Source: a virus. From it: a stretch of 64,000 nt of DNA. Each line of letters starts with the position of its first letter. Position 1 is the first letter of the stretch. The DNA lies in IMG/VR virus record IMGVR_UViG_3300028581_000014, positions 62,001 through 126,000 of that record. The stretch is one strand, 5' to 3'. Below, piece after piece: positions 52,061-61,077 of this stretch. The notes under the pieces are model-generated. The model saw only the letters and a program-made list of their open reading frames with translations. It was not told the DNA's origin and did not search any database. The translations under genes were made by a program, and so were the position numbers.

Positions 52061-53274
52061 TGAAAATAATAAATCTAGTTGATATCGATATTTATATTAA
52101 ATTATTAGAACCTGATAATAATAATAGAGATATTAACATATACAAATTATCAAAGGTAATCCCAACTGGGGAATCACTTATATACCCGAACCCTTTATTC
52201 TATTCAAAACATACCAATAATATATATAACCCTATTAATGAAAATATAATGTCATTAAAAGGTGTTGGTAAATCTAACACATTTAATATTAATAATTTAG
52301 AGTATAAAAAAATAATTGATATACCAGTATTTTTTTTTATTTATAATACTGATAACTATTTTCATTTTATTTATGACACATTACCGTATTTAATATCATA
52401 TTTTAAACTTAAAGAAACAATACCAAACTTAAAGTTATTGGTTAATTATCCAAATTCCTCCATGCGACAATTCTATCGATTTGTGAGTGACACATTAAAT
52501 ATTTTAGGTATTAGTGAAACGGATTTTATTTTTGTTAATAATAATATTTTATATGATACTGTTTATATTTCTTCATCATACACTCACGGAATCGATTCAA
52601 ATCTTCCACCTAGAAAAGAAATATATGATTTATATAATTTAATGGTTTCTAAAGTTAATTTAGATTATAACACACCAAAAAAAATATACGTTTCTAGACG
52701 AAGCTGGATACATGGCGATACATCTAACATGGGTACTAATTACACTAACAGACGTAAGCTTGATATAGAAAATGAATTAGTCGACCTATTAGTTAAAAAT
52801 GATTATACTGAAGTATTTCCAGAGTCACTAACAATGTTAGAAAAAATACATCTATTCTCAAATGCTGAGAAAATAATAGGCCCAATTGGTGGTGGTCTAT
52901 GTAATGTTTTATTTTCAAAGAAACAATGTGAATTAATCGCTATAATTTCACCAGAATTTTTTAATGTAAATGAACGATTTACATTTTCATTAAATAATGT
53001 AAATTTATTTTTATTTGACGATGTTAAACATACTGAGACGACTGACTTCAAATCATTTATGCGAGTTAAATACGGTTCAATAATTGGGGAAATAATTAAT
53101 GTTTATGATGATTCAGTTAAATTAGCTTATAATAATGTTTCGATTGCTGGATGGAATAGTGAAACTGAGTATCAAACTATTATAGTCAAAACAAAAGATT
53201 GTATTAAGTTAGATAATGGGTTAAATTCCCCATGGACATTTGATATAGGTAAATTTAAAGAAAAATTTTTATGA
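52060..53274 (+). CDS. Glycosyltransferase, GT61-like (DUF563)
   Basis: 404 residues with a GTG start in the sequence TAGTG, coupled to the preceding stop. Residues ~90-330 hold the GT61 pattern: YFHFIYDTLPYLISYF, KIYVSRRSW (the conserved SRR), EVFPESLTMLEKIHLFSNAE, and IIGPIGGGLCNVLFS (the G-x-H/G-G-x-N element, with Gly in place of the usual His). GT61 enzymes include xylosyl- and GlcNAc-transferases of plants, animals and bacteria. Replacement of the usual GAHG/GxxL His by Gly may affect activity. Confidence 0.75.
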   Translation: MKIINLVDIDIYIKLLEPDNNNRDINIYKLSKVIPTGESLIYPNPLFYSKHTNNIYNPINENIMSLKGVGKSNTFNINNLEYKKIIDIPVFFFIYNTDNYFHFIYDTLPYLISYFKLKETIPNLKLLVNYPNSSMRQFYRFVSDTLNILGISETDFIFVNNNILYDTVYISSSYTHGIDSNLPPRKEIYDLYNLMVSKVNLDYNTPKKIYVSRRSWIHGDTSNMGTNYTNRRKLDIENELVDLLVKNDYTEVFPESLTMLEKIHLFSNAEKIIGPIGGGLCNVLFSKKQCELIAIISPEFFNVNERFTFSLNNVNLFLFDDVKHTETTDFKSFMRVKYGSIIGEIINVYDDSVKLAYNNVSIAGWNSETEYQTIIVKTKDCIKLDNGLNSPWTFDIGKFKEKFL

Positions 53275-54083
53275 CAAATATTAATTATATAGTTTATAGT
53301 CACACATCTTATTTGGATATTTTAAATATTCAAACCGATTATTTAAGTGGTCATGGTAATTTGACCCTTTTTATTAATTCTAATAATTTATCATTAGATA
53401 ATTTATATAATAAATATAATAGGGTTATTTTCTATGACGATAGTTTTCAATACGCTAAACGATTATTAGATTGTTTAACCCAAATAGATGACGAATATTT
53501 TTTATTAATTCACGATATTGATATTGTATTAAATGTGGATGGTGAAATATTAAAAAGTTTTTATGAATTTATGAAATCAAAAAACGTTGATAGAGTCGAT
53601 TTAAAGCAATCGCACAATCTAAACGTATCAAACGTCATAGAAGTGTCTAAAGATGTCTCACCAGCCTTATGGTGCGTTATTAACACTAATGAAATTGGTG
53701 AGGGTATTTACCTTGTTAAACAAGAAGACCCAAAAGACTTTATATATAACGTCAATCCATCAATCTGGAAGCGTAAATCATTACTACAATTATTAAACAC
53801 ATATTCAGAAAAAACGTATAGAACAATTGAGGGTATAGATGTACAAAATTATTGTAAATGTTTTGATGTTTATAAATTATATTCTAAAAACGCAATAGAG
53901 TGCGGTTATTTTATTTGTTTGGATATTTTTAAATTTTTACATATAAGTCATAGTGGTAAGTTACTAAGACTAACTAACACATTTACAACGGAGTATAACC
54001 AGTCATACGTACCTATTAGTGAAGATTACATTAACATCGTAAATAATTATAATTTAAAAGATTCAAATAAATGGATACATTAG
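53271..54083 (+). CDS. Probable glycosyltransferase, GT-A type
   Basis: 270 residues. The N-terminal strand-helix units INYIVYSHTSYLDILN and LTLFINSNNLS lead to EYFLLIHDIDIVL, where HDxD would be the metal-binding DxD. A second segment (WKRKSLLQLLNTYSEKTYRT) is acceptor-like. The family is not recognised with confidence. It overlaps both neighbours and stands between a GT61 and a GT2 gene, which supports the class. Confidence 0.6.
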   Translation: MTNINYIVYSHTSYLDILNIQTDYLSGHGNLTLFINSNNLSLDNLYNKYNRVIFYDDSFQYAKRLLDCLTQIDDEYFLLIHDIDIVLNVDGEILKSFYEFMKSKNVDRVDLKQSHNLNVSNVIEVSKDVSPALWCVINTNEIGEGIYLVKQEDPKDFIYNVNPSIWKRKSLLQLLNTYSEKTYRTIEGIDVQNYCKCFDVYKLYSKNAIECGYFICLDIFKFLHISHSGKLLRLTNTFTTEYNQSYVPISEDYINIVNNYNLKDSNKWIH

Positions 54084-54829
54084 AGAATTATAGGGTTTCA
54101 TTTATAATAGCGCACAAATATTTTAGGGGTTATGAATCACATTTAAAATATTATATAGAACAAATTTTTAATTTGTATAATAACGCCTTTATTGTTGTTG
54201 TTGACAACAATTCAACGTTTAAAAGTGAGATATTTGATACCTTACCAAATAATAACAACATCGTATTATTAGATAATAATATTGATTGTAAGTTTGAATT
54301 AGGTGCGTATCAGGTAGGTATAAAATATATGATTGATAATAATTTAATACATTTATTCGATTATTATGTATTCACACAAGATAATTTTATATTAAAAAAT
54401 AAATACAATTTTAATAATTTATTTGACCATAACATAAATGCATGTCAAATAAATAGTTGGAAAAATGATTGGGCCAAAATGGACGTTTGTGAACCAATTT
54501 TAAAAAATATTGGATTGTTTAATAAATTAGACGAGAGTAAACTTTGTTGGTGTAATAGTTTCATCACAAGTAAAAAAGTTGTTAATAAATTATATGAATA
54601 TTTAACCAAAATAGTAATAACTACCAGACATCAAAGTGAGGGTTCTGAACGTTATCTAGGCAGAATTTTATTAGAATTAAATGATGGTCACCCAACAATT
54701 GATATTGATGGTGATATCGGTGAATTAATTAAAAAATACGATTGTTGGAATGTCACACCAAGGAATGAAATTAATTCATACTTTATTAAAGTTGTACAAC
54801 AAAAAAATGAACGAACTATAGATAAATGA
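54071..54829 (+). CDS. Glycosyltransferase-like protein, GT2-type
   Basis: 252 residues. VSFIIAHKYFRGYESHLKYY, IVVVDNNSTFKSEIFDTLP and DNNIDCKFELGAYQVGIKYM resemble the nucleotide-binding half of GT2 enzymes. YYVFTQDNFIL replaces the usual D-x-D by Q-D-N, so metal binding may be altered. Overlaps the preceding gene by 13 bases. No transmembrane segments. Weaker match than its neighbours. Confidence 0.6.
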   Translation: MDTLENYRVSFIIAHKYFRGYESHLKYYIEQIFNLYNNAFIVVVDNNSTFKSEIFDTLPNNNNIVLLDNNIDCKFELGAYQVGIKYMIDNNLIHLFDYYVFTQDNFILKNKYNFNNLFDHNINACQINSWKNDWAKMDVCEPILKNIGLFNKLDESKLCWCNSFITSKKVVNKLYEYLTKIVITTRHQSEGSERYLGRILLELNDGHPTIDIDGDIGELIKKYDCWNVTPRNEINSYFIKVVQQKNERTIDK

Positions 54830-55722
54830 TTATTGAAAATATAAATATAGGTAAAATAGGTTATAATATTAATCATGATATACATATAAACGAGTATTAT
54901 ATGTATATTGTTAATCTATTTAAGGGATGGTTACACTCACAAGATAAAGCTTTAAATTTAGTAATAGGTAATTATAACTTTAATTTTGGAAATAATAATA
55001 AAATAATAAAAATAGATGTTCAATGTGAACATACATTAGTTAAAGATGGTGGTCGCTCTATAGGTGAACGAATATACGGTCAGGTAAAACATAAAGACGG
55101 TAATTATTTAGTTAGAATTGATAAATATGATTATTTAAATTCGTTAGATATTGTAATAGAATATAGTTTACCTAATATGTTTAATATTTTATCTAATAAA
55201 AAATTTAATGATTACTACACCAAAAATATTTATATTGCCCCTATACTTTATGATATTAATTTTTCTAACTTAAATAAAACTGATATTGTAACACTTTTTT
55301 CTAAAAACGGTAGTCAACGTAGAGGTAATATTTTAGCTGATATGGTTAAATTAAATATTCCAAATAAAACAATCGAGTCTTGCTTTAGTAGTCAATGTAT
55401 ATTGGATTTATATGATAGTTGTAGAATTCTGGTAAATGTCCACCAAACAGACCATCATCATACCTTTGAAGAACTTAGGGTATTACCAGCATTATTAAAT
55501 GGTGTTATCATTATTAGTGAAGACGTACCATTAAAAGAAACTATCAAATACAGTGATTATATCATTTGGGTTAATTATGATGAAATTGCCAATAAAACAC
55601 TAGAAGTTATGAATAATTATGATTATTATTATAATAAAATTTTTGGTGATGGTGTTTTAAGTTTAATTTTAACTAATTTAAAAGATAATAATATAAAAAC
55701 AATTAATAATATAAAAATATGA
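54826..55722 (+). CDS. Glycosyltransferase, GT-B type (glycosyltransferase group 1)
   Basis: 298 residues. The C-terminal half is clear: FSKNGSQRRGNILADMV, then CRILVNVHQTDHHHTFEELR and VLPALLNGVIIISEDVPL, which is the donor-site region of group 1 transferases (conserved E-x-x-R and G-x-x-V/I-I-S-E). The N-terminal half is more diverged. Very AT-rich coding sequence. Four-base overlaps on both sides. Confidence 0.7.
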   Translation: MIIENINIGKIGYNINHDIHINEYYMYIVNLFKGWLHSQDKALNLVIGNYNFNFGNNNKIIKIDVQCEHTLVKDGGRSIGERIYGQVKHKDGNYLVRIDKYDYLNSLDIVIEYSLPNMFNILSNKKFNDYYTKNIYIAPILYDINFSNLNKTDIVTLFSKNGSQRRGNILADMVKLNIPNKTIESCFSSQCILDLYDSCRILVNVHQTDHHHTFEELRVLPALLNGVIIISEDVPLKETIKYSDYIIWVNYDEIANKTLEVMNNYDYYYNKIFGDGVLSLILTNLKDNNIKTINNIKI

Positions 55723-57176
55723 AAGTTGCATTACTTATAGCTGGATATTTAAGAAGTTATAGTGAGAATATAAACTTCATTAAAAAAGAAATTATTGACA
55801 AATACAAAGATGTCGATGTGTATTTACATATAACAAACAGTGAAAACTCAGAGGATAAATATTTTAATCAAATAGATGATTCAGATATTAAACGTATTAC
55901 TTCAGATTTAAATCCTATATCTACAATTATTGAAAAAAATATACACTACACTGATGATAAATTAATGAACAATTTAATAAATCATTGGAGTAAGTTATAT
56001 AAATTGAATAGCTTAAAGAAGCTTACTGAAGAGTATAAAGATGAAAAATATGACTTGGTTATTAGATACAGGCCAGACCTTTCAATAAAAACTGAAAATA
56101 TTTTTTATGAGTTTGCTAAAGGTGTTGTTTTTATACCTAAAGATAGTAAGATTGACAAGATACGCTTAACCAAACCAACTGATAAATATCTTTGCGATGC
56201 ATTGGCTTTTGGTGATTCAGTTAGTATGGATAACTATTTTAATATATATAAAAATTTAAGTAAATTAATGGCTAACCATGGGGTGGTTTCTGAGACATTA
56301 TTATACAAATATCTTAATCTATTTAATATTAACTATAAATTAATCGATATTGAATATAGTTTTTTACTCTCTAAATGTAATGTTTTTGCTATTTGTGGTG
56401 ATTCTGGTTCTGGAAAATCAACACTAAGCAATTTATTAAAAGATACATTTACCGATTCATTCAAATTAGAATGTGATAGATACCATAAATGGGAACGAAC
56501 AAATAGGAATTGGGATACTATAACGCATTTAAACCCAAGAGCTAACTACATAACTAAGATGAATGAGGATATTTTTAACCTTAAAGTTGGAAATGAAATA
56601 TTCCAAGTGGATTATAATCATAATAATGGTAAATTTACAGATAAACAATTAATAAACCCAGCTAATAATTTAATTGTTTGTGGCCTACATAGTTTATACG
56701 GTAAGCATGAATTATTTGATTTGAAAATCTATATGGATACCGATGATAATTTGAAAAAAAAATGGAAAATAATCCGTGATGTTAAAGAACGTGGATATAC
56801 AGTTGAAAAAGTATTAGAAAGTATTGAAAAAAGGTCAGCTGATTTTATCCAATATATAGAGCCACAAAAAGATGCCTCTGATTTAATAATAAGATTTTTT
56901 ACGGTGGAAGAAGTTAACTTTAATGACCTCGATGCTAATCCAAAAATAAGTTTAGAAATCTCAATTAGTAATGTTTTTAATACTGAGAAAATACAAGAAA
57001 TTCTTAAAACTAAAAGTATCTTATTTACTACTAGTTTTAATGACAAATTTACTAAATTTATTTTTTTAGATTATGAAAATATTAATTTTTTTAGTAGTGT
57101 AGAAATACCTATCACTGGTACCTTTTATGATTATATATTATTTTTTATTTTTCAATTAGGGTTTACTAATCAATAA
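55719..57176 (+). CDS. Fusion: glycosyltransferase-like domain with uridine-kinase-like P-loop kinase
   Basis: 485 residues. Residues 1-~220 (KVALLIAGYLRSYSENI, VDVYLHITNS, YDLVIRYRPDLSI) form a GT-A-like domain found in surface-glycan clusters. Residues ~222-400 are a P-loop kinase: Walker A CGDSGSGKST (~227-235), FKLECDRYHKWER and THLNPRANYITKM, the phosphoribulokinase/uridine kinase pattern in which Asp and Arg hold the acceptor. IRDVKERGYTVEKVLESIEKR follows, as in that family. A C-terminal ~90-residue tail is unassigned. The kinase may phosphorylate a nucleoside or sugar used by this pathway. I know of no common precedent for this pairing. Confidence 0.65.
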   Translation: MKVALLIAGYLRSYSENINFIKKEIIDKYKDVDVYLHITNSENSEDKYFNQIDDSDIKRITSDLNPISTIIEKNIHYTDDKLMNNLINHWSKLYKLNSLKKLTEEYKDEKYDLVIRYRPDLSIKTENIFYEFAKGVVFIPKDSKIDKIRLTKPTDKYLCDALAFGDSVSMDNYFNIYKNLSKLMANHGVVSETLLYKYLNLFNINYKLIDIEYSFLLSKCNVFAICGDSGSGKSTLSNLLKDTFTDSFKLECDRYHKWERTNRNWDTITHLNPRANYITKMNEDIFNLKVGNEIFQVDYNHNNGKFTDKQLINPANNLIVCGLHSLYGKHELFDLKIYMDTDDNLKKKWKIIRDVKERGYTVEKVLESIEKRSADFIQYIEPQKDASDLIIRFFTVEEVNFNDLDANPKISLEISISNVFNTEKIQEILKTKSILFTTSFNDKFTKFIFLDYENINFFSSVEIPITGTFYDYILFFIFQLGFTNQ

Positions 57177-57203
57177 AAAAATATTATTTTTTTAATAAAA
57201 ATT

Positions 57204-57929
57204 ATGGATAAACTTAAACAAATAAGCAACGAAAATAAATTAAACGAAATTAGTCAAAATACTTATGACAAGTTTAATAACTTTATTTTTTCGGAGGATA
57301 TAAAATTAACTGGTAAACTTTTACATAGATTTGAATACTTTTTAAAAATAAAAGATTTACCAGGTGATATAGTAGAAATTGGTGTATTTAAGGGTTCTGG
57401 GGTGGCTAGTTTTATGAAATTTATTGAGATTTACTGCCCAAATTCGAATAAAAAGGTTGTTGGTTTTGATATTTTCGATACGTTTGAGGCTAAGGAAATT
57501 CTTAATAAAGATGGTGATTTAGATAAAGACAATATGACTATTGTTTATGATAGAGTTGACTCAAAAGACTTAACGCTAGAAGCTGTTACTAACCAAATAA
57601 TTAAAACCAAAATTACTACCGATAAATTTAAATTAATTAAAGGAGATGTTCAAGATACGATACCTAAATTTTTAGAGGAAAACTTAGGCTTTAGAATATC
57701 TTTATTATATATTGACGTTGATTTAGATAGGCCCACATATTATTCATTAAAATACCTTTGGGATAGAATACTTCCTGGTGGTTATATACTTTTTGATGAG
57801 TATGAATACCATAAATTTAGCGAAAGTGCTGGTGTTGAGCGTTTCTTAAAAGAAATGGGTATTGAATACAACCTTAAATCAACTAACTGGGTCGCCCCAA
57901 CAGCCTTTATGCTTAAGAAAGGATTCTAA
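57204..57929 (+). CDS. TylF/MycF-like O-methyltransferase
   Basis: 241 residues. Uses S-adenosylmethionine to methylate a sugar hydroxyl. Motif I GDIVEIGVFKGSG, then KKVVGFDIFDTFE, KLIKGDVQDTIPKF, YIDVDLDRPTYYSLKYLW and PGGYILFDEY with the metal-binding Asp residues, are those of the macrocin O-methyltransferase family. Full length. A 27-base gap precedes it, the only real break in this part of the operon, with poly-T. The stop overlaps the next start. Confidence 0.85.
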   Translation: MDKLKQISNENKLNEISQNTYDKFNNFIFSEDIKLTGKLLHRFEYFLKIKDLPGDIVEIGVFKGSGVASFMKFIEIYCPNSNKKVVGFDIFDTFEAKEILNKDGDLDKDNMTIVYDRVDSKDLTLEAVTNQIIKTKITTDKFKLIKGDVQDTIPKFLEENLGFRISLLYIDVDLDRPTYYSLKYLWDRILPGGYILFDEYEYHKFSESAGVERFLKEMGIEYNLKSTNWVAPTAFMLKKGF

Positions 57930-58588
57930 TGGAGCAATTATTAATTTTAGCCAAACAAGTGTCAAAATACTGTGTTGGTATGGAAGGCAATATTTCAATG
58001 AAAACTGAAGATGGTTTAATAATTAAAGCCAGTGGTTCTAAGTTAGCTAATTTAAGTTTAAACGACTTAGTTCATTATAATTTAAATGGTGTTCAAATCT
58101 CCAACTTAAGAAAGAAAGGTAGTATGGAGTTAAATTTTCACAAATATTTATTGAGTTTTAATGATATTAATTTTGTATCACATACACACCCAACAAACAC
58201 TGTTAAAATTTTATCAACTGAGGTTTGTAACCTTTTCTCGTCAAATAGATTATTCCCAGACCAAGTAATTTTCAATGGTGCCAAATCATGTTTAGTACCG
58301 TATGCAAATCCAGGAAAAAACTTAACTAATTTGATTATGAAAGAAGTTGATTTATACATTAATACTGAAAATTGTTTCCCCAAACTCATTTTACTTAAAA
58401 ACCATGGTATTATTACTTGTGGTAAAACAATAGATGAATGTGTAATGTCAACCGATATTTGCGATAAAGCCGCTGAGATATTTATTGGAGCTAAGACACT
58501 AGGGGAGGTTAACTATTTAAGTAGTGATGCGATTAAAGAATTATTAGAAGATAATAATGAAAAATATAGACAAGATTTATTAAAATGA
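57929..58588 (+). CDS. Class II aldolase/adducin-family protein
   Basis: 219 residues, the usual size for fuculose-1-phosphate aldolase and ribulose-phosphate epimerase relatives. Motifs: GNISMKTEDGLIIKASGSKL for phosphate binding, SMELNFHKYLL with the catalytic Glu, SHTHPTNTVKIL with the first two zinc His residues, and LLKNHGIITCG with the third. All catalytic residues expected are present. It cleaves or rearranges a phosphorylated sugar or carboxylic acid. Between methyltransferase and HAD phosphatase genes, it most likely makes or trims a building block of the glycan. Confidence 0.8.
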   Translation: MEQLLILAKQVSKYCVGMEGNISMKTEDGLIIKASGSKLANLSLNDLVHYNLNGVQISNLRKKGSMELNFHKYLLSFNDINFVSHTHPTNTVKILSTEVCNLFSSNRLFPDQVIFNGAKSCLVPYANPGKNLTNLIMKEVDLYINTENCFPKLILLKNHGIITCGKTIDECVMSTDICDKAAEIFIGAKTLGEVNYLSSDAIKELLEDNNEKYRQDLLK

Positions 58589-58878
58589 GGATAATATACG
58601 TTGATATAGATGAAACAATCTGTGAAACACCAGAACCAAGAAATTATAATAATGCAAAACCAATACAAGTTAATATTGATAAAATAAATAAATTATATGA
58701 TGAAGGTCATACTATTGTTTATTGGACTGCTCGTGGTAGCCGAACACAAATTAACTGGTATGATTTAACTAAGAAACAATTAAATGAATGGGGTGCTAAG
58801 CATCATGAATTAAATGTTACTAAACCTTATTATGATTTATTTATTGATGATAAAACACTTAGAATAGAAGAAATATGA
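58585..58878 (+). CDS. Small HAD-superfamily phosphatase (capsule-biosynthesis type)
   Basis: 97 residues, a minimal HAD fold with no cap. Motif I YVDIDETIC (nucleophile Asp and acid/base Asp), motif II YWTARGS, and motif IV LFIDDKTL. These small phosphatases occur in capsule and lipopolysaccharide clusters beside nucleotidyltransferases. Four-base overlaps with the aldolase and GDPD-like genes suggest the three enzymes act together on one sugar-phosphate. Confidence 0.8.
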   Translation: MRIIYVDIDETICETPEPRNYNNAKPIQVNIDKINKLYDEGHTIVYWTARGSRTQINWYDLTKKQLNEWGAKHHELNVTKPYYDLFIDDKTLRIEEI

Positions 58879-59336
58879 AATTAATATCACATAGAGGTAA
58901 TATTATCGGCCCTAATCCGATTAGAGAAAATTCACCGTCATATATTGATACTGCAATATCTGCTGGATATGAGGTTGAAGTGGATATAAATTTTACAAAC
59001 GGTAAATTTTATCTAGGTCATGACACACCAGATTATGAAATTAGTGAAAGGTGGATTGCATCTCGTAAAGATAAATTATGGTTTCATTGTAAAAATCTAG
59101 AAGCAGCCACTAAAATTAGTGTCTTAGGGGATGGCTATAAATTCTTTTGTCATACTTCAGACCCATTTGTTTTAACTAGTAATAAATATGTTTGGGTCCA
59201 TGATTTAAATATGAATTTATGTGATAGGTGTATAATACCTCTTCTTAATGCCAACGATATTAAAAACTATAATGGTAAAATAATTTATGCTGTATGTACT
59301 GATTACATAACACTATTAAAATACAAATTAAAATAA
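58875..59336 (+). CDS. Short GDPD-like phosphodiesterase
   Basis: 153 residues. N-terminal ISHRGN, then ENSPSYIDTAISAGYEVEVDI and FYLGHD, are the His-Arg, Glu-x-Asp and His residues of glycerophosphodiester phosphodiesterases. It is shorter than normal (about 250), ending after the KLWFHCKN strand and a CTDYI element, so part of the TIM barrel is missing or reduced. Proposed role: processing of a phosphodiester-linked glycan. Activity is uncertain because of the truncation. Confidence 0.65.
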   Translation: MKLISHRGNIIGPNPIRENSPSYIDTAISAGYEVEVDINFTNGKFYLGHDTPDYEISERWIASRKDKLWFHCKNLEAATKISVLGDGYKFFCHTSDPFVLTSNKYVWVHDLNMNLCDRCIIPLLNANDIKNYNGKIIYAVCTDYITLLKYKLK

Positions 59337-59345
59337 AAAATAAAT

Positions 59346-59990
59346 ATGTTTAATAATACAAACCCAGAAACAAATGGAGAAAGAAGATTCTTCAACTCAA
59401 TTAAACAAAATTGTACATTGATATTCGATGTTGGTGCTAGTGATGATTCAATATTTCTTAATGATAAAATAGAGATTCATTATTTTGAACCTTTAAAACG
59501 TAATTTAGATAATTTAAAATTAAAAGAAAATAAAAATATAAACCCAAAATTTAATTATTTTGGGTTAAGTGATATAGAAGAAACTCTTAAATATTATGAT
59601 AATCATGGTTCATTAATAAATAGGAGTGAAAAGTTTAGTAGAACACCTAGTTATTATTCTGGTATTGATGTCTTAGTGAAAAGAGCTGATGAATATGTGA
59701 ATAATAATAACATTACTAAAATAAGTTTTCTTAAATTAGATGTTGAAGGATATGAATTAAAAGTATTAAAAGGTTTTGGTGATAAATTAAAAATAGTAGA
59801 CTATATTCAATTTGAATATGGTTCTGGAACAGCTGATGCTGATTGTACAATGCTTGAGTTAATTAATTATTTAAAAGGGTTTGGTTTTACTGATTTTTCG
59901 TATTTAAGTGACGATGGGTTAGTACCGATAAATGATTTTTCAGACCATTGGTCTTTTTGTAATATAATGTGTGTTAATTCAAAAAAATAA
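59346..59990 (+). CDS. FkbM-family methyltransferase
   Basis: 214 residues. S-adenosylmethionine motif LIFDVGASDDS, YFEPLKRNLDNL, and the FkbM signature FLKLDVEGYELKVLKGF near residue 140. It methylates a sugar or related hydroxyl group. Together with the TylF-type enzyme it gives the island two O-methyltransferases. The stop overlaps the next ATG by one base. Motif I is slightly short (GASDDS in place of GxNxG). Confidence 0.8.
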   Translation: MFNNTNPETNGERRFFNSIKQNCTLIFDVGASDDSIFLNDKIEIHYFEPLKRNLDNLKLKENKNINPKFNYFGLSDIEETLKYYDNHGSLINRSEKFSRTPSYYSGIDVLVKRADEYVNNNNITKISFLKLDVEGYELKVLKGFGDKLKIVDYIQFEYGSGTADADCTMLELINYLKGFGFTDFSYLSDDGLVPINDFSDHWSFCNIMCVNSKK

Positions 59991-61075
59991 TGATAATAGA
60001 TAATATTATATTTAAAAGTCGATTAGATAAATATTTTAATGGTGAATTTAATTTACACTCAGAACCAATGTTGACATTGGTTCCAAATATAACAATATAT
60101 GATGACTATAAATCTAAAAGTGAGGTTAAGTCATTTAATGATGTTAAATTTAGAATTGAACCAGAAGGACCACAATCTTTTACAGTTCATCAAATAGGTG
60201 TTTGTGGTAATCAAATAATAAATATAACACATAAAATGTTGTCTTATTTCACATTAGTAAATAATAATTGGACATATGGGCATAATGAAATAAATAAAAT
60301 TTACAATAATATACAAAATTCATCTATATTTGAGATGGTTGATGAAGAAGTTTTTCAGTTTTTTGATTGTTTTCCATACGCACCAGTACATAATCTAGAC
60401 GATACATACAACTTATTATATTCTTATGTAAAAAGTGGGTTGACATGTAAATTATTAGTCTTGAAAACAGATAATTATTATTATAATCAAACTATTAATT
60501 CACTTAAAGAATATTTTAATCTTGAATATTTTTATTTAGAACCACATAAAAATTATAAATTTAAAAAATTTAACTGCGTTAGACAATATCATTGGATTCA
60601 AAATGACGCATTAAGTTTTATACATGATAATTACATAAAAAAAATATGTAATAAAATAATAGATAAACCAACATATGATAATATATGTTTAATAAAAACT
60701 GTTCACCCAACTAACACATCAACTGTTGATACCTTTAATATCACAAATAATTTTTCTAATATTTTAAAAGAAAAAAATATTTTTAATTTAGATAATATTA
60801 GAGATGATTTAGAATATAAAATATATCTTGTAAATAATGCTAAAAATATTATAATATCGTATTTATCCCCATTCAATGTTAATATTCATAAACATTGTGT
60901 TAAAACAGATGATAAGAATTTTATAATATTAAACGGTGGTTACGGTGGTTCAATAATACCACATTTTACTAAATTATTAGATAACAAATATAATTTTTAC
61001 GGTAGAGAAATTAACGGTGTTTTAATAGATAACAAAATATCCTTGGATGATTTGAATTCCTTTATAAATTTTTAA
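59990..61075 (+). CDS. Unknown protein, possibly a diverged GT61-like transferase
   Basis: 361 residues, very rich in Asn, Ile, Lys and Tyr. It shares an overall plan with the GT61-like protein at 52060 (an N-terminal peptide, a middle with VHQIGVCGNQ, a late YLVNNAKNIIISYLSPFN segment), but no clear catalytic motif remains. FIILNGGYGGSIIPHF resembles a nucleotide-binding Gly-rich loop. The AT content is among the highest in the window. A glycosyltransferase function is inferred from context only. Confidence 0.5.
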   Translation: MIIDNIIFKSRLDKYFNGEFNLHSEPMLTLVPNITIYDDYKSKSEVKSFNDVKFRIEPEGPQSFTVHQIGVCGNQIINITHKMLSYFTLVNNNWTYGHNEINKIYNNIQNSSIFEMVDEEVFQFFDCFPYAPVHNLDDTYNLLYSYVKSGLTCKLLVLKTDNYYYNQTINSLKEYFNLEYFYLEPHKNYKFKKFNCVRQYHWIQNDALSFIHDNYIKKICNKIIDKPTYDNICLIKTVHPTNTSTVDTFNITNNFSNILKEKNIFNLDNIRDDLEYKIYLVNNAKNIIISYLSPFNVNIHKHCVKTDDKNFIILNGGYGGSIIPHFTKLLDNKYNFYGREINGVLIDNKISLDDLNSFINF

Positions 61076-61077
61076 TA

